Source: Clavibacter phaseoli (GTDB lineage: Bacteria; Actinomycetota; Actinomycetes; Actinomycetales; Microbacteriaceae). Taken from it: DNA of 64,000 bases. Both the position numbers and the translations under genes were made by a program. Positions 49,454 to 59,682 of this stretch are shown here, piece by piece. The stretch covers positions 1,302,001-1,366,000 of the forward strand of contig NZ_CP040786.1 of NCBI RefSeq assembly GCF_021922925.1, read 5' to 3'. Position 1 is the stretch's first letter, and each line of letters starts with the position of its first letter. The notes beneath the pieces are model-generated. The model saw only the letters and a list, made by a program, of their open reading frames with translations, was not told the DNA's origin and made no database searches.

Positions 49454-50749
49454 ATGACCGACGAGTCCCCCGCCCCGCCCGCGGACCGCCGCCGCACGCT
49501 CACCCGGCGCGCGCTCGTCGCCGGCGGCGGCCTCGCCGCGCTGTCCGCCGTCGCCGCCGTCGCGGGCTGCACCACGACGCCCCGCCCGGCCCCGCCCACC
49601 GCGGGCGCGACCGCCGCGCCGACGGCGGGCACCGGGGATCCCGCCGCGCCCGCCGTCACCGCGTCCGGCGGCCCGCCGATCGACCCCATGACCTACGCCC
49701 CCGACGACGCGCTCGCCGGCTTCTACGCCCTCCGGGACCAGGTCCGCGAGCGCCGCCTTGCGATCGGCGTGCTCGGCGACAGCATCACCGAGGGCCAGGG
49801 CGCGACCACGCTGCAGCACGCCTACCCCGCCCAGCTCCGCGACCGGCTGCGCGGCGCGTACCCGTCGGGCGCGCGCGGCGGCCTCGACTACGTCGCCTCG
49901 CGGCACCAGATCACCGTGCCCGCCGACCAGGGCTTCGCGTTCGCGGGGACGCCCGCCGCGGGCGGCCGGCACGGCTGGGGGCGCCGCGTGGTCGCGCTCA
50001 CCGAGGCCGGGGGTCCCGGCACGTACGCCGCGCGCATGACCTCGGCGCGGGTGTGCTGGTGGGCGCCCGGCCTCGACGCGGCGATCACCGTGCAGGTCGA
50101 CGACGGCGCGCCCGAGACGGTGCGCGCGGACGTCGGCGGATCCCTCACCTGGACGAGCCCGCCGCTCGAGTCCGCCGAGCACGCGATCACGGTCGCGTGG
50201 GCCGGCGGGAAGCCCGAGCTCGAGGGCGCCTGGCTCTTCGACGGCGACGAGGACCGCGGGATCCACGTCATCGAGGGCGGGAACTCCGGCTCGCAGCTCT
50301 GGCAGCTCTCGGAGCGGGCGCGTCCCGACGGCGTGAGCACGTGGATCCGCTCGGCCCCGCGCTTCGAGCTCGACCTCTGGATGCCCGAGCACCTCATCAA
50401 CGACGTGGTCGTCCGCACGCCCGAGCAGGTGCGCTCCGACGCGGCCGTGCTCATCGAGCTGATCCGCACCACGAGCGAGGCGCCCATCCTCTTCACGCCG
50501 CCGTACGAGCGGACGACGCTCCCCATCCGCGGCACGACGTGGGCCGACTACATCAACGCGCTCCGGGATGCGGCGTCGGCGGATCCGCGGGCCGACGTCT
50601 TCGAGATCGGCGCGTACATCCCGCGCATGGTCGGCGAGGGCGCCTCCGACCCGTACGGCTGGATGGGGCCGGACAACCACCCGAACGACCGCGGCTATGC
50701 CCGCTTCGCCGAGGTGCTCGCCGCGAAGCTCCAGGCCACCCCGGCCTGA
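49454..50749 (+). CDS. SGNH/GDSL-family hydrolase, predicted lipoprotein
   Basis: 431 residues. N-terminus has RRRTLTRRALVAGGG, a twin-arginine-like motif, and lipobox VAGC with a Thr/Pro-rich linker. SGNH blocks: GVLGDSITEGQGA (block I, catalytic Ser) and PDNHPNDRGYARF (block V, Asp and His). Long beta insert (about 195-265), compatible with a carbohydrate-binding module. Probably a surface esterase acting on plant or envelope polysaccharide acetyl groups; this is inference. GAGGA lies 10 nt before ATG. Confidence 0.85.
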   Translation: MTDESPAPPADRRRTLTRRALVAGGGLAALSAVAAVAGCTTTPRPAPPTAGATAAPTAGTGDPAAPAVTASGGPPIDPMTYAPDDALAGFYALRDQVRERRLAIGVLGDSITEGQGATTLQHAYPAQLRDRLRGAYPSGARGGLDYVASRHQITVPADQGFAFAGTPAAGGRHGWGRRVVALTEAGGPGTYAARMTSARVCWWAPGLDAAITVQVDDGAPETVRADVGGSLTWTSPPLESAEHAITVAWAGGKPELEGAWLFDGDEDRGIHVIEGGNSGSQLWQLSERARPDGVSTWIRSAPRFELDLWMPEHLINDVVVRTPEQVRSDAAVLIELIRTTSEAPILFTPPYERTTLPIRGTTWADYINALRDAASADPRADVFEIGAYIPRMVGEGASDPYGWMGPDNHPNDRGYARFAEVLAAKLQATPA

Positions 50750-50753
50750 TGCC

Positions 50754-50783
50754 GCGGGAGGCGCCCCGGGGGACGCCTCCCGC
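50754..50783. terminator. terminator between SGNH gene and glgP
   Basis: Perfect 10-bp stem, 50754-50763 with 50774-50783, 10-nt loop, between converging stops. Confidence 0.8.
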
Positions 50784-50788
50784 CCGCG

Positions 50789-53344
50789 TCAGACGGCGAC
50801 CGCGACCAGCCCCGGCTCCGCGCTCGACGCCAGCAGCTCGTGCCGCGGCACCACGCGCACGGTGTAGCCGAACGGCCCCGCGCTCGCGAGCCGCACGGCG
50901 CCCGCGTACTCCTGCTGCCCGCCGGATCCGCCGACGGGCTCGAGCGCCTGCCGCACCACGTCCTGGAGCACGTCGCCCTCGCCCGTGCGCCCGTGCACGA
51001 CCTCGACCGTCACGTCGTCCGCGCCGAGGCCGCCGAGCGCGACCCACGCGCGCACCCGCAGCTCGTCGCCGACCTGCGCCTGGTGCTCGACGCCCTCCGA
51101 CTCGACGTGCGCGACCTGCACCGACGGCCACGCGGCGGCGACGCGTCCGCGCCACGCCGCCAGCTCGCGCGCCCGGGCGGATCCGTCCGCCGCGACGACG
51201 GCCTGCGCGCGGCCGGCCGGCACGTACAGCCGCTCGACGTACTGCCGCACCATCCGGTCGGCGCTCAGCTCGGGCGACAGCGTCCGGAGCGTGTGCCGGA
51301 TGTCGCCGACCCATCCGACGGGCACGCCGTCCGCGTCGCGCTCGTAGAAGCGCGGCGCGATGCGGTTCTCGATGAGGTCGTACAGCGCCGTCGCCTCCAT
51401 GGCGTCGCGCTCGGCGCCGTCGTGGGCGCGGTCGGCCGACGGGATCGCCCAGCCGTTGCCGCCGTCGTAGTACTCGTTCCACCAGCCGTCGAGGATCGAC
51501 AGGTTGAGGGCGCCGTTGAGCGCCGCCTTCATGCCGGACGTGCCGCACGCCTCGAGCGGGCGCAGCGGGTTGTTGAGCCAGACGTCGGTGCCCGGGTAGA
51601 GCAGCTGCGCCATGCCGATGTCGTAGTCGGGCAGGAACACGAGCCGGCCGCGGATCCCCGGCTCGGCCGCGAACCGCACGAGCTCCTGGATGAGGCGCTT
51701 GCCCTCGTCGTCCGCCGGGTGCGACTTGCCCGCGACCACGATCTGCACGGGCCGGTCCGGGTCGGTGAGGATCCGGCGGAGGCGCTCCCGGTCGTGGAGC
51801 ATGAGCGTGAGCCGCTTGTAGGTCGGCACGCGCCGGGCGAACCCGATCGTGAGCACCTCGGGGTCGAGCACGTCCTCGAGCCACGCGGGCTCCACCGCGC
51901 CCGGGTTCTGCTCGCGCCAGGCGCGCACGACGCGGCGGCGGGCGTCCTCGACGAGCTGGCGGCGCATCCGGCCGCGCACGTCCCAGAGGTCGCCGTCGCT
52001 CACGGCGGGCGACGACCAGTCGGCCGCCGTGGTGTCCCACGTGCCGAGGCGCTCGCGCGCGAGCGACATGAGCATCGGATCCGTCCACGTCGGCGCGTGG
52101 ACGCCGTTCGTCACGCTCGTGATCGGCACCTCGTCGGTGTCGAACCCCGGCCAGAGACCGGCGAACATCCCGCGGCTGACCTCGCCGTGCAGCTGCGAGA
52201 CGCCGTTGGCGCGCTGCGCGAGGCGGAGGCCCATGAGCGCCATGTTGAACACGTCGGGCGATCCGCCGTCGTGGGCCTCGGCGCCGAGCCCGAGCACGCG
52301 CTCCGGCGGGACGCCCGGCAGCAGCCGCTCCGTGACGTGCTGCCGCACGAGGTCGACGTCGAACCGGTCGATGCCCGCGGGCACGGGCGTGTGCGTCGTG
52401 AAGACCGTGCCGGCGCGCACCACCTGGAGCGCCTCGTCGAAGTCGAGGCCGTCGGCCATGAGGGTGGAGATCCGCTCGACGCCGAGGAAGCCGGCGTGGC
52501 CCTCGTTGGTGTGGAAGACGCGCGGGACGGGAGCGCCCGTGACGCGCGCATGCGCCGCGATGGCCCGCACCCCGCCGATCCCGAGCAGCAGCTCCTGGTG
52601 CAGGCGGTGCTCGCCGCCGCCGCCGTAGAGCCGGTCGGTGACGCGGCGGAGGTCCTCGTCGTTCTCGGTGACGTCGGTGTCGAGGAGGAGCAGCGGGATG
52701 CGGCCGACGCGGGCCTGCCAGATCCGCGCGTGCAGCGTGCGGTCGGCGGGCAGCTCGAGGGCGACGTGCACGGGCGCGCCGTCGGCGTCGCGCAGCACCT
52801 GCAGCGGGAGGCCGTCGGGGTCGAAGACGGGGTAGGTCTCCTGCTGCCAGCCGTCGGAGGAGATCCCCTGGCGGAAGTAGCCGGAGCGGTAGAAGAGGCC
52901 GACGCCCACGAGGGGGACGCCGAGGTCGGAGGCGCTCTTCAGGTGGTCGCCCGCGAGGATGCCGAGGCCGCCCGAGTACTGCGGGAGCGCGGCCGCGATG
53001 CCGAACTCCGGCGAGAAGTAGCCGATCGCCTCGGGCACGTCGTCGCCGAGCGACTGGTACCAGCGGGGCTCCCGGCAGTACGCGCGGAGGTCCTGCCGCT
53101 GCTCATCGGCCCACGCGACGAAGCCCTCGTCGGCCGCGAGCTCGCGGAGCCGGTCCTGGTCGACCGCGCCGAGCAGCGCGACCGGATCGTGGCCCGTCCC
53201 CTCCCAGAGCTCGGGGCTCACGTGCGCGAAAACGCGGCGGGTGGGCTCGTACCAGGACCATCGGAGGTTCCCGGCGAGCTCGTCCAGCGCGGACAGCTCC
53301 TCCGGGAGGACGGCACGGACGGTGAATCTGCGGATGGCCTTCAC
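50789..53344 (-). CDS. glgP: alpha-glucan phosphorylase
   Basis: 851 residues, the actinobacterial GT35 form with N-terminal DUF3417 (RRFTVRAVLPEELSALDELAGNLRWSWYEPTRRVF). PLP lysine K606 in EACGTSGMKAALNG; GYFSPEFGIAAALPQYSGGLGILAGDHLKSASD and HTNEGHAGFL are further signatures. Releases glucose-1-phosphate from glycogen. GAGGGAG lies 4 nt before the GTG. A TAGGCT box (53397-53402) gives a leader of about 46 nt. Divergent from glgE. Confidence 0.96.
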   Translation of the reverse strand: MKAIRRFTVRAVLPEELSALDELAGNLRWSWYEPTRRVFAHVSPELWEGTGHDPVALLGAVDQDRLRELAADEGFVAWADEQRQDLRAYCREPRWYQSLGDDVPEAIGYFSPEFGIAAALPQYSGGLGILAGDHLKSASDLGVPLVGVGLFYRSGYFRQGISSDGWQQETYPVFDPDGLPLQVLRDADGAPVHVALELPADRTLHARIWQARVGRIPLLLLDTDVTENDEDLRRVTDRLYGGGGEHRLHQELLLGIGGVRAIAAHARVTGAPVPRVFHTNEGHAGFLGVERISTLMADGLDFDEALQVVRAGTVFTTHTPVPAGIDRFDVDLVRQHVTERLLPGVPPERVLGLGAEAHDGGSPDVFNMALMGLRLAQRANGVSQLHGEVSRGMFAGLWPGFDTDEVPITSVTNGVHAPTWTDPMLMSLARERLGTWDTTAADWSSPAVSDGDLWDVRGRMRRQLVEDARRRVVRAWREQNPGAVEPAWLEDVLDPEVLTIGFARRVPTYKRLTLMLHDRERLRRILTDPDRPVQIVVAGKSHPADDEGKRLIQELVRFAAEPGIRGRLVFLPDYDIGMAQLLYPGTDVWLNNPLRPLEACGTSGMKAALNGALNLSILDGWWNEYYDGGNGWAIPSADRAHDGAERDAMEATALYDLIENRIAPRFYERDADGVPVGWVGDIRHTLRTLSPELSADRMVRQYVERLYVPAGRAQAVVAADGSARARELAAWRGRVAAAWPSVQVAHVESEGVEHQAQVGDELRVRAWVALGGLGADDVTVEVVHGRTGEGDVLQDVVRQALEPVGGSGGQQEYAGAVRLASAGPFGYTVRVVPRHELLASSAEPGLVAVAV

Positions 53345-53396
53345 GGGACTCCCTCGGACCGGACGGCGGCGGGTGGACCCGCGCGGATGGCTCCCG

Positions 53397-53402
53397 AGCC
53401 TA
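53397..53402 (-). promoter_or_regulatory. -10 box TAGGCT for glgP
   Basis: Minus-strand TAGGCT, leader of about 46 nt with a Shine-Dalgarno. Confidence 0.45.
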
Positions 53403-53548
53403 GGGGCGCGGGGTGGCGGGCACCAGGGTCCTGCCCGCGCGTGGAGGTGCCGTGGCCGCGGGGCGCACGGGCGGTGACGCGCGGGCGTCGGGGATCCGCA
53501 CGGCGTCCGACGCCGCCGCGGCGAGCGACAGCCGGACGGCGCACGGGC

Positions 53549-53554
53549 TACGGT
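53549..53554 (+). promoter_or_regulatory. -10 box TACGGT for glgE (leaderless)
   Basis: TACGGT, 6 nt, GTG. No Shine-Dalgarno before the GTG. Confidence 0.6.
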
Positions 53555-53560
53555 CGAACA

Positions 53561-56035
53561 GTGACCACACCCCAGGACGGACCCGATCCCCTCCCCCGCC
53601 CGGTGCGCGGCCGTGCAGCCCGCAAGGCCGCCAAGGCCCAGAAGCTCCAGGACGCCCAGAAGCCGCCCGAGCCGCGGCCCCCGCTGATCCCCGAGGTGCC
53701 CGCGCCGACCCCTCCCGCTCCCGTCGCCGAGGCGCCCGAGCCGCAGCCGCCCGTCGCGACTCCGGCGCCCGTGGAGCCGACCGTGACCGAGGCGCCCGCA
53801 GCGCCCGTGGCCGCGGAGCCGACGCCCGAGCCGACCCCCGCCGCGTCGGCCACGGAGCCCGTCACCGCCGCGCCGTCCGCGCCCCGTCATGCGGCACCCG
53901 TCGCCGCGCCGGCGCCCGAGCCCGAGCGCCCCGTCGAGCCGACGCCGGCAGCCGAGCCGACGCCGGCAGCCGAGCCGACGCCGGCAGCCGAGTCGACGCC
54001 GGCCGCCGAGCCCGAGGACGACGACTACGTCCCCGTCATCGGCCGCATCCCGATCCTGTCGCTCACCCCGCAGATCGAGGACGACCTCTGGCCCGCCAAG
54101 AGCTTCGTCCACGACGTCGTGCCCTTCGGCGCGACGATCTTCCGCGAGGGCCACGACCTCATCGGCGCCGACGTCCTCCTCACCGACCCGACGGGCGCCG
54201 TCACCTCGCACCGCATGGCGCTCGACGCCACGAAGCCCGGCCTCGACCGCTGGATCGCCTCGGCCCAGCTCGAGACGCAGGGCGTCTGGACCTGGCGCGT
54301 GAGCGCGTGGTCCGACGACTTCGGCACGTGGCTGCACAACGCGGAGATCAAGGTCCCCGCGGGCCTCGACGTCGACGTGATGCTCGCCCTCGGCGCCGAG
54401 GCGCTCGAGCGCGCGGCCGCCGACGACGAGCGCGAGGACGCCGACCGCGAGCTGCTCCGCGCCGCGCTCGCGGGGATCGCCGACGCCGACGCGTCGCCCG
54501 CCGCGCGCCTCGCCGCCGCGACGACCCCCGAGGTCCTCGGCGCGATCGACCGCGTCCCCCTCCGCAGCCTGGTCACGCTCTCGCCGGAGCGCACGATCGT
54601 CGTCGAGCGCGAGCGCGCGGCCGTCGGATCCTGGTACGAGTTCTTCCCCCGCTCCGAGGGCGCGGTCGAGCACGAGGACGGCTCCTGGACGAGCGGCACG
54701 TTCGCCACCGCCGCCCGCCGCCTCCCCGCGATCCGCGACATGGGCTTCGACGTCGTCTACGTCCCGCCGGTGCACCCCATCGGCCGGACCAACCGCAAGG
54801 GCCCGAACAACACGCTCACCGCGGGGCCCCACGACCCGGGCTCGCCGTACGGCATCGGCTCGGCCGACGGCGGGCACGACAGCATCCACCCGGAGCTCGG
54901 CACGGTCGACGACTTCCGCGAGTTCGTGGCCGCGGTCGCCGACCACGGCATGGAGCTCGCCATCGACATCGCGCTCCAGGCCTCGCCCGACCACCCCTGG
55001 GTCACGACGCACCCGGAGCTGTTCACGACGCTGCCCGACGGCTCCATCGCCTACGCGGAGAACCCGCCGAAGAAGTACCAGGACATCTACCCGCTCAACT
55101 TCGACAACGACCCCGAAGGCTCGTACCGCGAGATGCTCCGGGTCATGCGCGTGTGGCTCGGCCTCGGCGTGAAGATCTTCCGCGTCGACAACCCGCACAC
55201 CAAGCCGCTCGTGTTCTGGGAGCGCCTCATCCACCAGGTGATGCGCGACGAGCCCGACGCGATCTTCCTCAGCGAGGCGTTCACGCGCCCCGCGATGATG
55301 CGCACGCTCGCCAAGATCGGGTTCCAGCAGTCGTACACCTACTTCACCTGGCGGAACACGAAGAAGGAGCTCGAGGAGTACCTCACCGAGGTGAGCCACG
55401 AGACGAGCGACTACCTGCGCCCGAACTTCTTCGCGAACACGCACGACATCCTCACGCCGTACCTGCAGTTCGGCGGGCGGGCCGCGTACCGGATCCGCGC
55501 CGCGATCGCCGCGACCGCGTCGCCGTCGTGGGGCATCTACTCGGGCTACGAGCTGATCGAGAACGTCGCGCGCCCCGGCGCCGAGGAGAACATCGACAAC
55601 GAGAAGTACGAGTACAAGCCGCGCGACTGGGCCCGCCAGGAGGAGCTCGGCGGATCCATCGCGCCGGAGATCACGCGCCTCAACGAGATCCGCCGTGAGC
55701 ACCCCGCGCTCCGCCAGCTGCGGAACCTCGACGTGCACTGGAGCGACGACGACTCGATCCTCGTCTACTCCAAGCACCTCGCGGCCGAGCACACCGGCAC
55801 GGGCGAGGCCGACACGATCCTCGTGGTCGCCAACGTCGACCCGCACTCGGCGCGCGAGACCCAGGTCTACCTCGACCCGACCCGCTTCGGCCTCGCCGAG
55901 GACGCCGTGTTCGACGTCGAGGACCTCCTCACGGGCGACGTCTACACGTGGTCGACCTCCAACTTCGTCCGGCTCGACGCGTTCACGCACCCCGTGCACG
56001 TGTTCCGGGTCCACCCGACCGCATCGAAGGGATGA
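53561..56035 (+). CDS. glgE: alpha-1,4-glucan:maltose-1-phosphate maltosyltransferase
   Basis: 824 residues, GH13_3. Extends alpha-1,4-glucans using maltose-1-phosphate. Catalytic nucleophile D543 in [11 protein letters not shown] and acid E572 in [29 protein letters not shown] and DHPWV are GlgE marks. Residues 1-155 are a Pro/Ala/Glu-rich extension, ending with four 6-residue tandem repeats, absent from classical GlgE (about 670-700 aa). GTG 53561 is fixed by a leaderless promoter. glgB follows after 5 nt. Confidence 0.95.
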   Translation: MTTPQDGPDPLPRPVRGRAARKAAKAQKLQDAQKPPEPRPPLIPEVPAPTPPAPVAEAPEPQPPVATPAPVEPTVTEAPAAPVAAEPTPEPTPAASATEPVTAAPSAPRHAAPVAAPAPEPERPVEPTPAAEPTPAAEPTPAAESTPAAEPEDDDYVPVIGRIPILSLTPQIEDDLWPAKSFVHDVVPFGATIFREGHDLIGADVLLTDPTGAVTSHRMALDATKPGLDRWIASAQLETQGVWTWRVSAWSDDFGTWLHNAEIKVPAGLDVDVMLALGAEALERAAADDEREDADRELLRAALAGIADADASPAARLAAATTPEVLGAIDRVPLRSLVTLSPERTIVVERERAAVGSWYEFFPRSEGAVEHEDGSWTSGTFATAARRLPAIRDMGFDVVYVPPVHPIGRTNRKGPNNTLTAGPHDPGSPYGIGSADGGHDSIHPELGTVDDFREFVAAVADHGMELAIDIALQASPDHPWVTTHPELFTTLPDGSIAYAENPPKKYQDIYPLNFDNDPEGSYREMLRVMRVWLGLGVKIFRVDNPHTKPLVFWERLIHQVMRDEPDAIFLSEAFTRPAMMRTLAKIGFQQSYTYFTWRNTKKELEEYLTEVSHETSDYLRPNFFANTHDILTPYLQFGGRAAYRIRAAIAATASPSWGIYSGYELIENVARPGAEENIDNEKYEYKPRDWARQEELGGSIAPEITRLNEIRREHPALRQLRNLDVHWSDDDSILVYSKHLAAEHTGTGEADTILVVANVDPHSARETQVYLDPTRFGLAEDAVFDVEDLLTGDVYTWSTSNFVRLDAFTHPVHVFRVHPTASKG
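53936..54007 (+). repeat. tandem 18-bp repeat, four units, in the glgE N-terminal extension
   Basis: Units start at 53936, 53954, 53972 and 53990. The first three are identical (EPTPAA each); the fourth has two changes (ESTPAA). Expandable by slippage. Confidence 0.95.
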
Positions 56036-56040
56036 CGGAC

Positions 56041-58602
56041 ATGACCGACACCACCCCCGCGCACGACCCCCAGGACGAGCCGACCGGCGCCGACGTCGTC
56101 GTACCGCCGGCCGCCGACGCCGACCCCGAGCAGGGCGCCGACGTCGCCGTGCCCGCGGCCGACGACGTCCCCGCCGAGGAGGCGCCCGCCTCCGCCTCCG
56201 ACCCCATCCGCCTCCCCGAGGTCGCCGACCACGACCTGCGCGCCGTCGCCGAGGGCGTCCACTCCGGACCGCACTCGGTCCTCGGCCAGCACCCGGTCGC
56301 GATCGACGGCGTCGGCGACGACCTCGTCGTCGTCCGGGCGCTGCGCCCGCTCGCCGAGGCCGTCTCGGTGGTCCTCTCCACGGGCGCCCGCGTCGCCCTC
56401 GCCCATGTGGGCCACGGCGTCTGGCAGGGCGCGCACGTGCTCGGCCTGCAGGACTACCAGGTCGAGGCGCGCTACTCCGACGGCGGCACCTGGACGAGCG
56501 ACGACCCGTACCGCTTCCTCCCCACCGTCGGCGACCTCGACCTGTACCTCTTCGGCGAGGGCCGCCACGAGCGCCTCTGGGACGTCCTCGGCGCCCACCA
56601 CCGCGAGCACTGGGGCGTCGCGCGGACGTACCAGGGCGTCTCCTTCGCCGTCTGGGCGCCGCACGCCCGCGCCGTCCGCGTCATCGGCGGCTTCAACGGG
56701 TGGGACGGCGTGCAGCACTCGATGCGCCGCCTCGACGGCAACGGCGTCTGGGAGCTCTTCGTCCCGGGCGTCGAGCCGGGCGTCTCGTACAAGTTCGAGA
56801 TCCTCACGCAGGCCGGGCAGTGGATCGAGAAGGCGGACCCGATGGCCCGCATGACCGAGGTCCCGCCCGCCACCGCCTCGCGCGTCGAGACGAGCGACTA
56901 CCAGTGGGACGACGCCGCGTGGCTCGAGCAGCGCGCCCAGCGCGACCCGCACGACTCCCCCATGAGCGTGTACGAGATGCACCTCGGATCCTGGCGCCCC
57001 GGCCTCGGCTACCGCGAGGTCGCCGGCGAGCTCGTCGCCTACCTCCAGGAGCTCTCCTACACGCACGTCGAGTTCCTGCCGCTCGCGGAGCACCCGTTCG
57101 GCGGATCCTGGGGCTACCAGGTCTCCGGCTACTACGCGCCCACCTCGCGGTTCGGCTCCCCCGACGACCTCAAGTTCCTCATCGACACCCTGCACCGCGC
57201 GGGCATCGGCGTCATCGTGGACTGGGTCCCGGCCCACTTCCCGAAGGACGCCTTCGCGCTCGCTCAGTTCGACGGCCAGCCGCTCTACGAGCACACCGAC
57301 CCGCGACGCGGCGAGCAGCAGGACTGGGGCACCCTCGTCTTCGACTTCGGCCACTCGCAGGTCCGCAACTTCCTGGTCGCGAACGCGCTGTACTGGTTCG
57401 AGGAGTTCCACATCGACGGCCTGCGGGTCGACGCGGTGGCCTCGATGCTGTACCTCGACTACTCCCGCGAGGAGGGCCAGTGGCTGCCGAACGTGCACGG
57501 CGGCCGCGAGAACCTCGAGGCGATCTCGTTCCTGCAGGAGGTCAACGCCACGGCGTACCGCACCCACCCCGGCATCGTGATGATCGCGGAGGAGTCCACG
57601 AGCTTCCCCGGCGTCACCCGCCCCACGAGCGACGGCGGCCTCGGCTTCGGGCTCAAGTGGAACATGGGCTGGATGCACGACACGCTCGACTACACGGCGG
57701 TCGACCCGATGTACCGCGCGTACCACCACGGCCAGATCACGTTCTCGATGGTCTACGCGTACACGGAGAACTTCCTCCTCCCCATCAGCCACGACGAGGT
57801 CGTGCACGGGAAGGGCTCGCTCGTCGGCAAGATGCCGGGCGACCACTGGCAGAAGCTCGCCAACGTGCGCGCCTACCTCAGCTTCATGTGGTCGCACCCC
57901 GGCAAGCAGCTGCTCTTCATGGGCCAGGAGTTCGGGCAGCCGTCCGAGTGGAGCGAGGAGCGCGGCCTGGACTGGTGGATCCTCGACCAGCCCGTGCACC
58001 GCGCCCTGTTCGACCTCGTCGGGTCGCTCAACCGGACGTACATCGACACGCCCGCGCTGTGGGCGCTCGACAACGACCCCGCCGGCTTCGAGTGGATCGA
58101 CGCGGGCGACGCCGGGCGCAACGTGCTCGCGTTCCTCCGTCGTGACCGCGAGGGCAACCAGGTCGCCGTCGTGCACAACTTCTCCGGCGCGCCCATCTCT
58201 GGCTACCGGCTGGGGCTGCCGCAGGCGGGCGTGTGGGAGGAGATCCTCAACACGGACGCCGAGCAGTTCGGCGGATCCGGCGTCGGCAACCTCGGCGCCG
58301 TCCACGCGGGCGACGAGGGCTGGCACGGCCGTCCCGCCTCGGCGGAGCTGACGCTGCCGCCGCTCGCCGGCCTCTGGCTGCGGCTGCGGCAGGACCCGGC
58401 GGACCTCCGTCCGGTCGAGGCGCCCGCGCACGCGGCGCCCGACGCGGACGAGTCCCGCGCCGACGGCACGCCGTTCGCCGAGGCGAGCGCGGCGCCCGTG
58501 CTCCCCCAGTCGCCCGACGCGCAGCCGCCCGTCGAGGGGCTGTCCGCGACGGACGACGCCCCCGGCTCGGACGACGGCACCCCGCGGGTGCCCACGGTCT
58601 GA
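56041..58602 (+). CDS. glgB: 1,4-alpha-glucan branching enzyme
   Basis: 853 residues. Acidic N-terminal extension, N1 beta domain (about 70-170), CBM48 (about 185-290), GH13_9 barrel with [16 protein letters not shown], nucleophile D464 (GLRVDAVAS), acid E517 ([10 protein letters not shown]) and [10 protein letters not shown], then the C-terminal beta domain and an acidic Pro-rich tail. Adds alpha-1,6 branches. GAAGGGA lies 8 nt before ATG 56041; an ATG at 56032 overlapping the glgE stop is the alternative. Coupled to glgE. Confidence 0.96.
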   Translation: MTDTTPAHDPQDEPTGADVVVPPAADADPEQGADVAVPAADDVPAEEAPASASDPIRLPEVADHDLRAVAEGVHSGPHSVLGQHPVAIDGVGDDLVVVRALRPLAEAVSVVLSTGARVALAHVGHGVWQGAHVLGLQDYQVEARYSDGGTWTSDDPYRFLPTVGDLDLYLFGEGRHERLWDVLGAHHREHWGVARTYQGVSFAVWAPHARAVRVIGGFNGWDGVQHSMRRLDGNGVWELFVPGVEPGVSYKFEILTQAGQWIEKADPMARMTEVPPATASRVETSDYQWDDAAWLEQRAQRDPHDSPMSVYEMHLGSWRPGLGYREVAGELVAYLQELSYTHVEFLPLAEHPFGGSWGYQVSGYYAPTSRFGSPDDLKFLIDTLHRAGIGVIVDWVPAHFPKDAFALAQFDGQPLYEHTDPRRGEQQDWGTLVFDFGHSQVRNFLVANALYWFEEFHIDGLRVDAVASMLYLDYSREEGQWLPNVHGGRENLEAISFLQEVNATAYRTHPGIVMIAEESTSFPGVTRPTSDGGLGFGLKWNMGWMHDTLDYTAVDPMYRAYHHGQITFSMVYAYTENFLLPISHDEVVHGKGSLVGKMPGDHWQKLANVRAYLSFMWSHPGKQLLFMGQEFGQPSEWSEERGLDWWILDQPVHRALFDLVGSLNRTYIDTPALWALDNDPAGFEWIDAGDAGRNVLAFLRRDREGNQVAVVHNFSGAPISGYRLGLPQAGVWEEILNTDAEQFGGSGVGNLGAVHAGDEGWHGRPASAELTLPPLAGLWLRLRQDPADLRPVEAPAHAAPDADESRADGTPFAEASAAPVLPQSPDAQPPVEGLSATDDAPGSDDGTPRVPTV

Positions 58603-58620
58603 CCGCACCGCACCGCGCAT

Positions 58621-58662
58621 GACGACGGCGCCGCACCCCGGGAGGGATGCGGCGCCGTCGTC
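58621..58662. terminator. terminator after glgB
   Basis: Perfect 15-bp stem, 58621-58635 with 58648-58662, 12-nt loop; lies between converging stops, so it can serve both genes. Confidence 0.85.
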
Positions 58663-58680
58663 GTCGTGGCGGGACGCGCG

Positions 58681-59682
58681 TCAGTAGAGCAGGCGCGTGA
58701 GGCGGCGTCGCGCGACCGCGACGCGCGGGTCCTCGAGCCCCACGACCTCGAAGTGCTCGAGCAGGCGCTGGCGCACGGCCTCACGGCCGTCGGCGTCGAG
58801 CGACGGGAACAGCGTGAGGAGCCGGTCGAAGGCGTCCTCGACGTGACCGCCGGAGAGGTCGAGGTCGGCGACGAGCAGCTGCGCGTCGACGTCCTCCGGG
58901 GCGGAGGCGGCGGCGCTGCGGACAGCGTCCGCCGCCGTGCCGGCGAGCCGGTGCAGCAGGCTCACCTGCGCGAGGCCGGCGACCGCGAGGGCGTCGCGCG
59001 GGTTCTGCGCGATGGCCGTGCGGTACTCGGCCGCGGCGGACGCGTAGTCGCCCTGCTCGATGAAGGCGTAGGCCTCCGCGTGGTGGGGCGGCAGGGGCTC
59101 CTCGACGGGCGCGGCGGGCTCGGCGGATCCGCCGGGGGCCACGGCCTGCCCGGTCACGCCGTTCTGCTGCGCGAGCTCCAGCACCTGCTGGATGACGTCG
59201 AGCACCTGGTCCTCGGGGATCACGCCCGCGAACAGGCCCACGGGACGACCGCCGATGAGCGCCGCGACCGTCGGGACGGTCTGCGCCTGGAACGCCTGGC
59301 CGAGCTGCGGGCTCTGGTCCACGTCGATGCGGACGAGCAGCACGCGGCCCGCCTGCGCGGTGACGACGCGCTCGAGCACGGGAGACAGCTCCCGGCTGGA
59401 GGCGAGGCCCGTCGAGACGAGCTCGACGATCACGGGCACCACGGACGAGATGTCGAGGAACTGCGTGAAGGACGCGTCGTCGGCCGCGAGCACGAGGCCC
59501 GGGACGTCGACCGTCTGCCGGGCGCCGGGCGCACCGGCCGCGGGGGCGACGCCCGGGGCGGCGGGCGCGCCGGCAGCGGCAGCCCCGCCCGCGGGCGCAA
59601 CCGGCGCCTGGGCCCGGTTCACGAGCGAGGAGAGGTCGACGGCGCCGCGGAGGCTCGCGGCGGAGGGGGGCACGTTCGTCAT
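58681..59682 (-). CDS. YbbN-like thioredoxin-TPR protein lacking the CxxC motif
   Basis: 333 residues. Ala/Pro-rich N-terminus (1-55), thioredoxin-like domain (about 58-165) with QTVPTVAALIGGRPVG carrying the cis-Pro, then TPR-like helices (HHAEAYAFIEQGDYASAAAEYRTAIAQNPRDALAVAGLAQVSLL). Where WCxxC is expected, residues 89-97 read VSTGLASSR, so there is no redox centre. YbbN-type proteins act as co-chaperones. AAGGAG precedes ATG, which overlaps the upstream stop (ATGA). Confidence 0.88.
   Translation of the reverse strand: MTNVPPSAASLRGAVDLSSLVNRAQAPVAPAGGAAAAGAPAAPGVAPAAGAPGARQTVDVPGLVLAADDASFTQFLDISSVVPVIVELVSTGLASSRELSPVLERVVTAQAGRVLLVRIDVDQSPQLGQAFQAQTVPTVAALIGGRPVGLFAGVIPEDQVLDVIQQVLELAQQNGVTGQAVAPGGSAEPAAPVEEPLPPHHAEAYAFIEQGDYASAAAEYRTAIAQNPRDALAVAGLAQVSLLHRLAGTAADAVRSAAASAPEDVDAQLLVADLDLSGGHVEDAFDRLLTLFPSLDADGREAVRQRLLEHFEVVGLEDPRVAVARRRLTRLLY

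Noticed and set aside
50840..53560. Upstream extension of the glgE frame across glgP
   Set aside because: Antisense to glgP; the leaderless promoter at 53549 and GTG 53561 mark the start.
53936..54007. Short tandem repeats as a CRISPR array
   Set aside because: 18-bp units with no spacers, in frame inside glgE and coding for EPTPAA.
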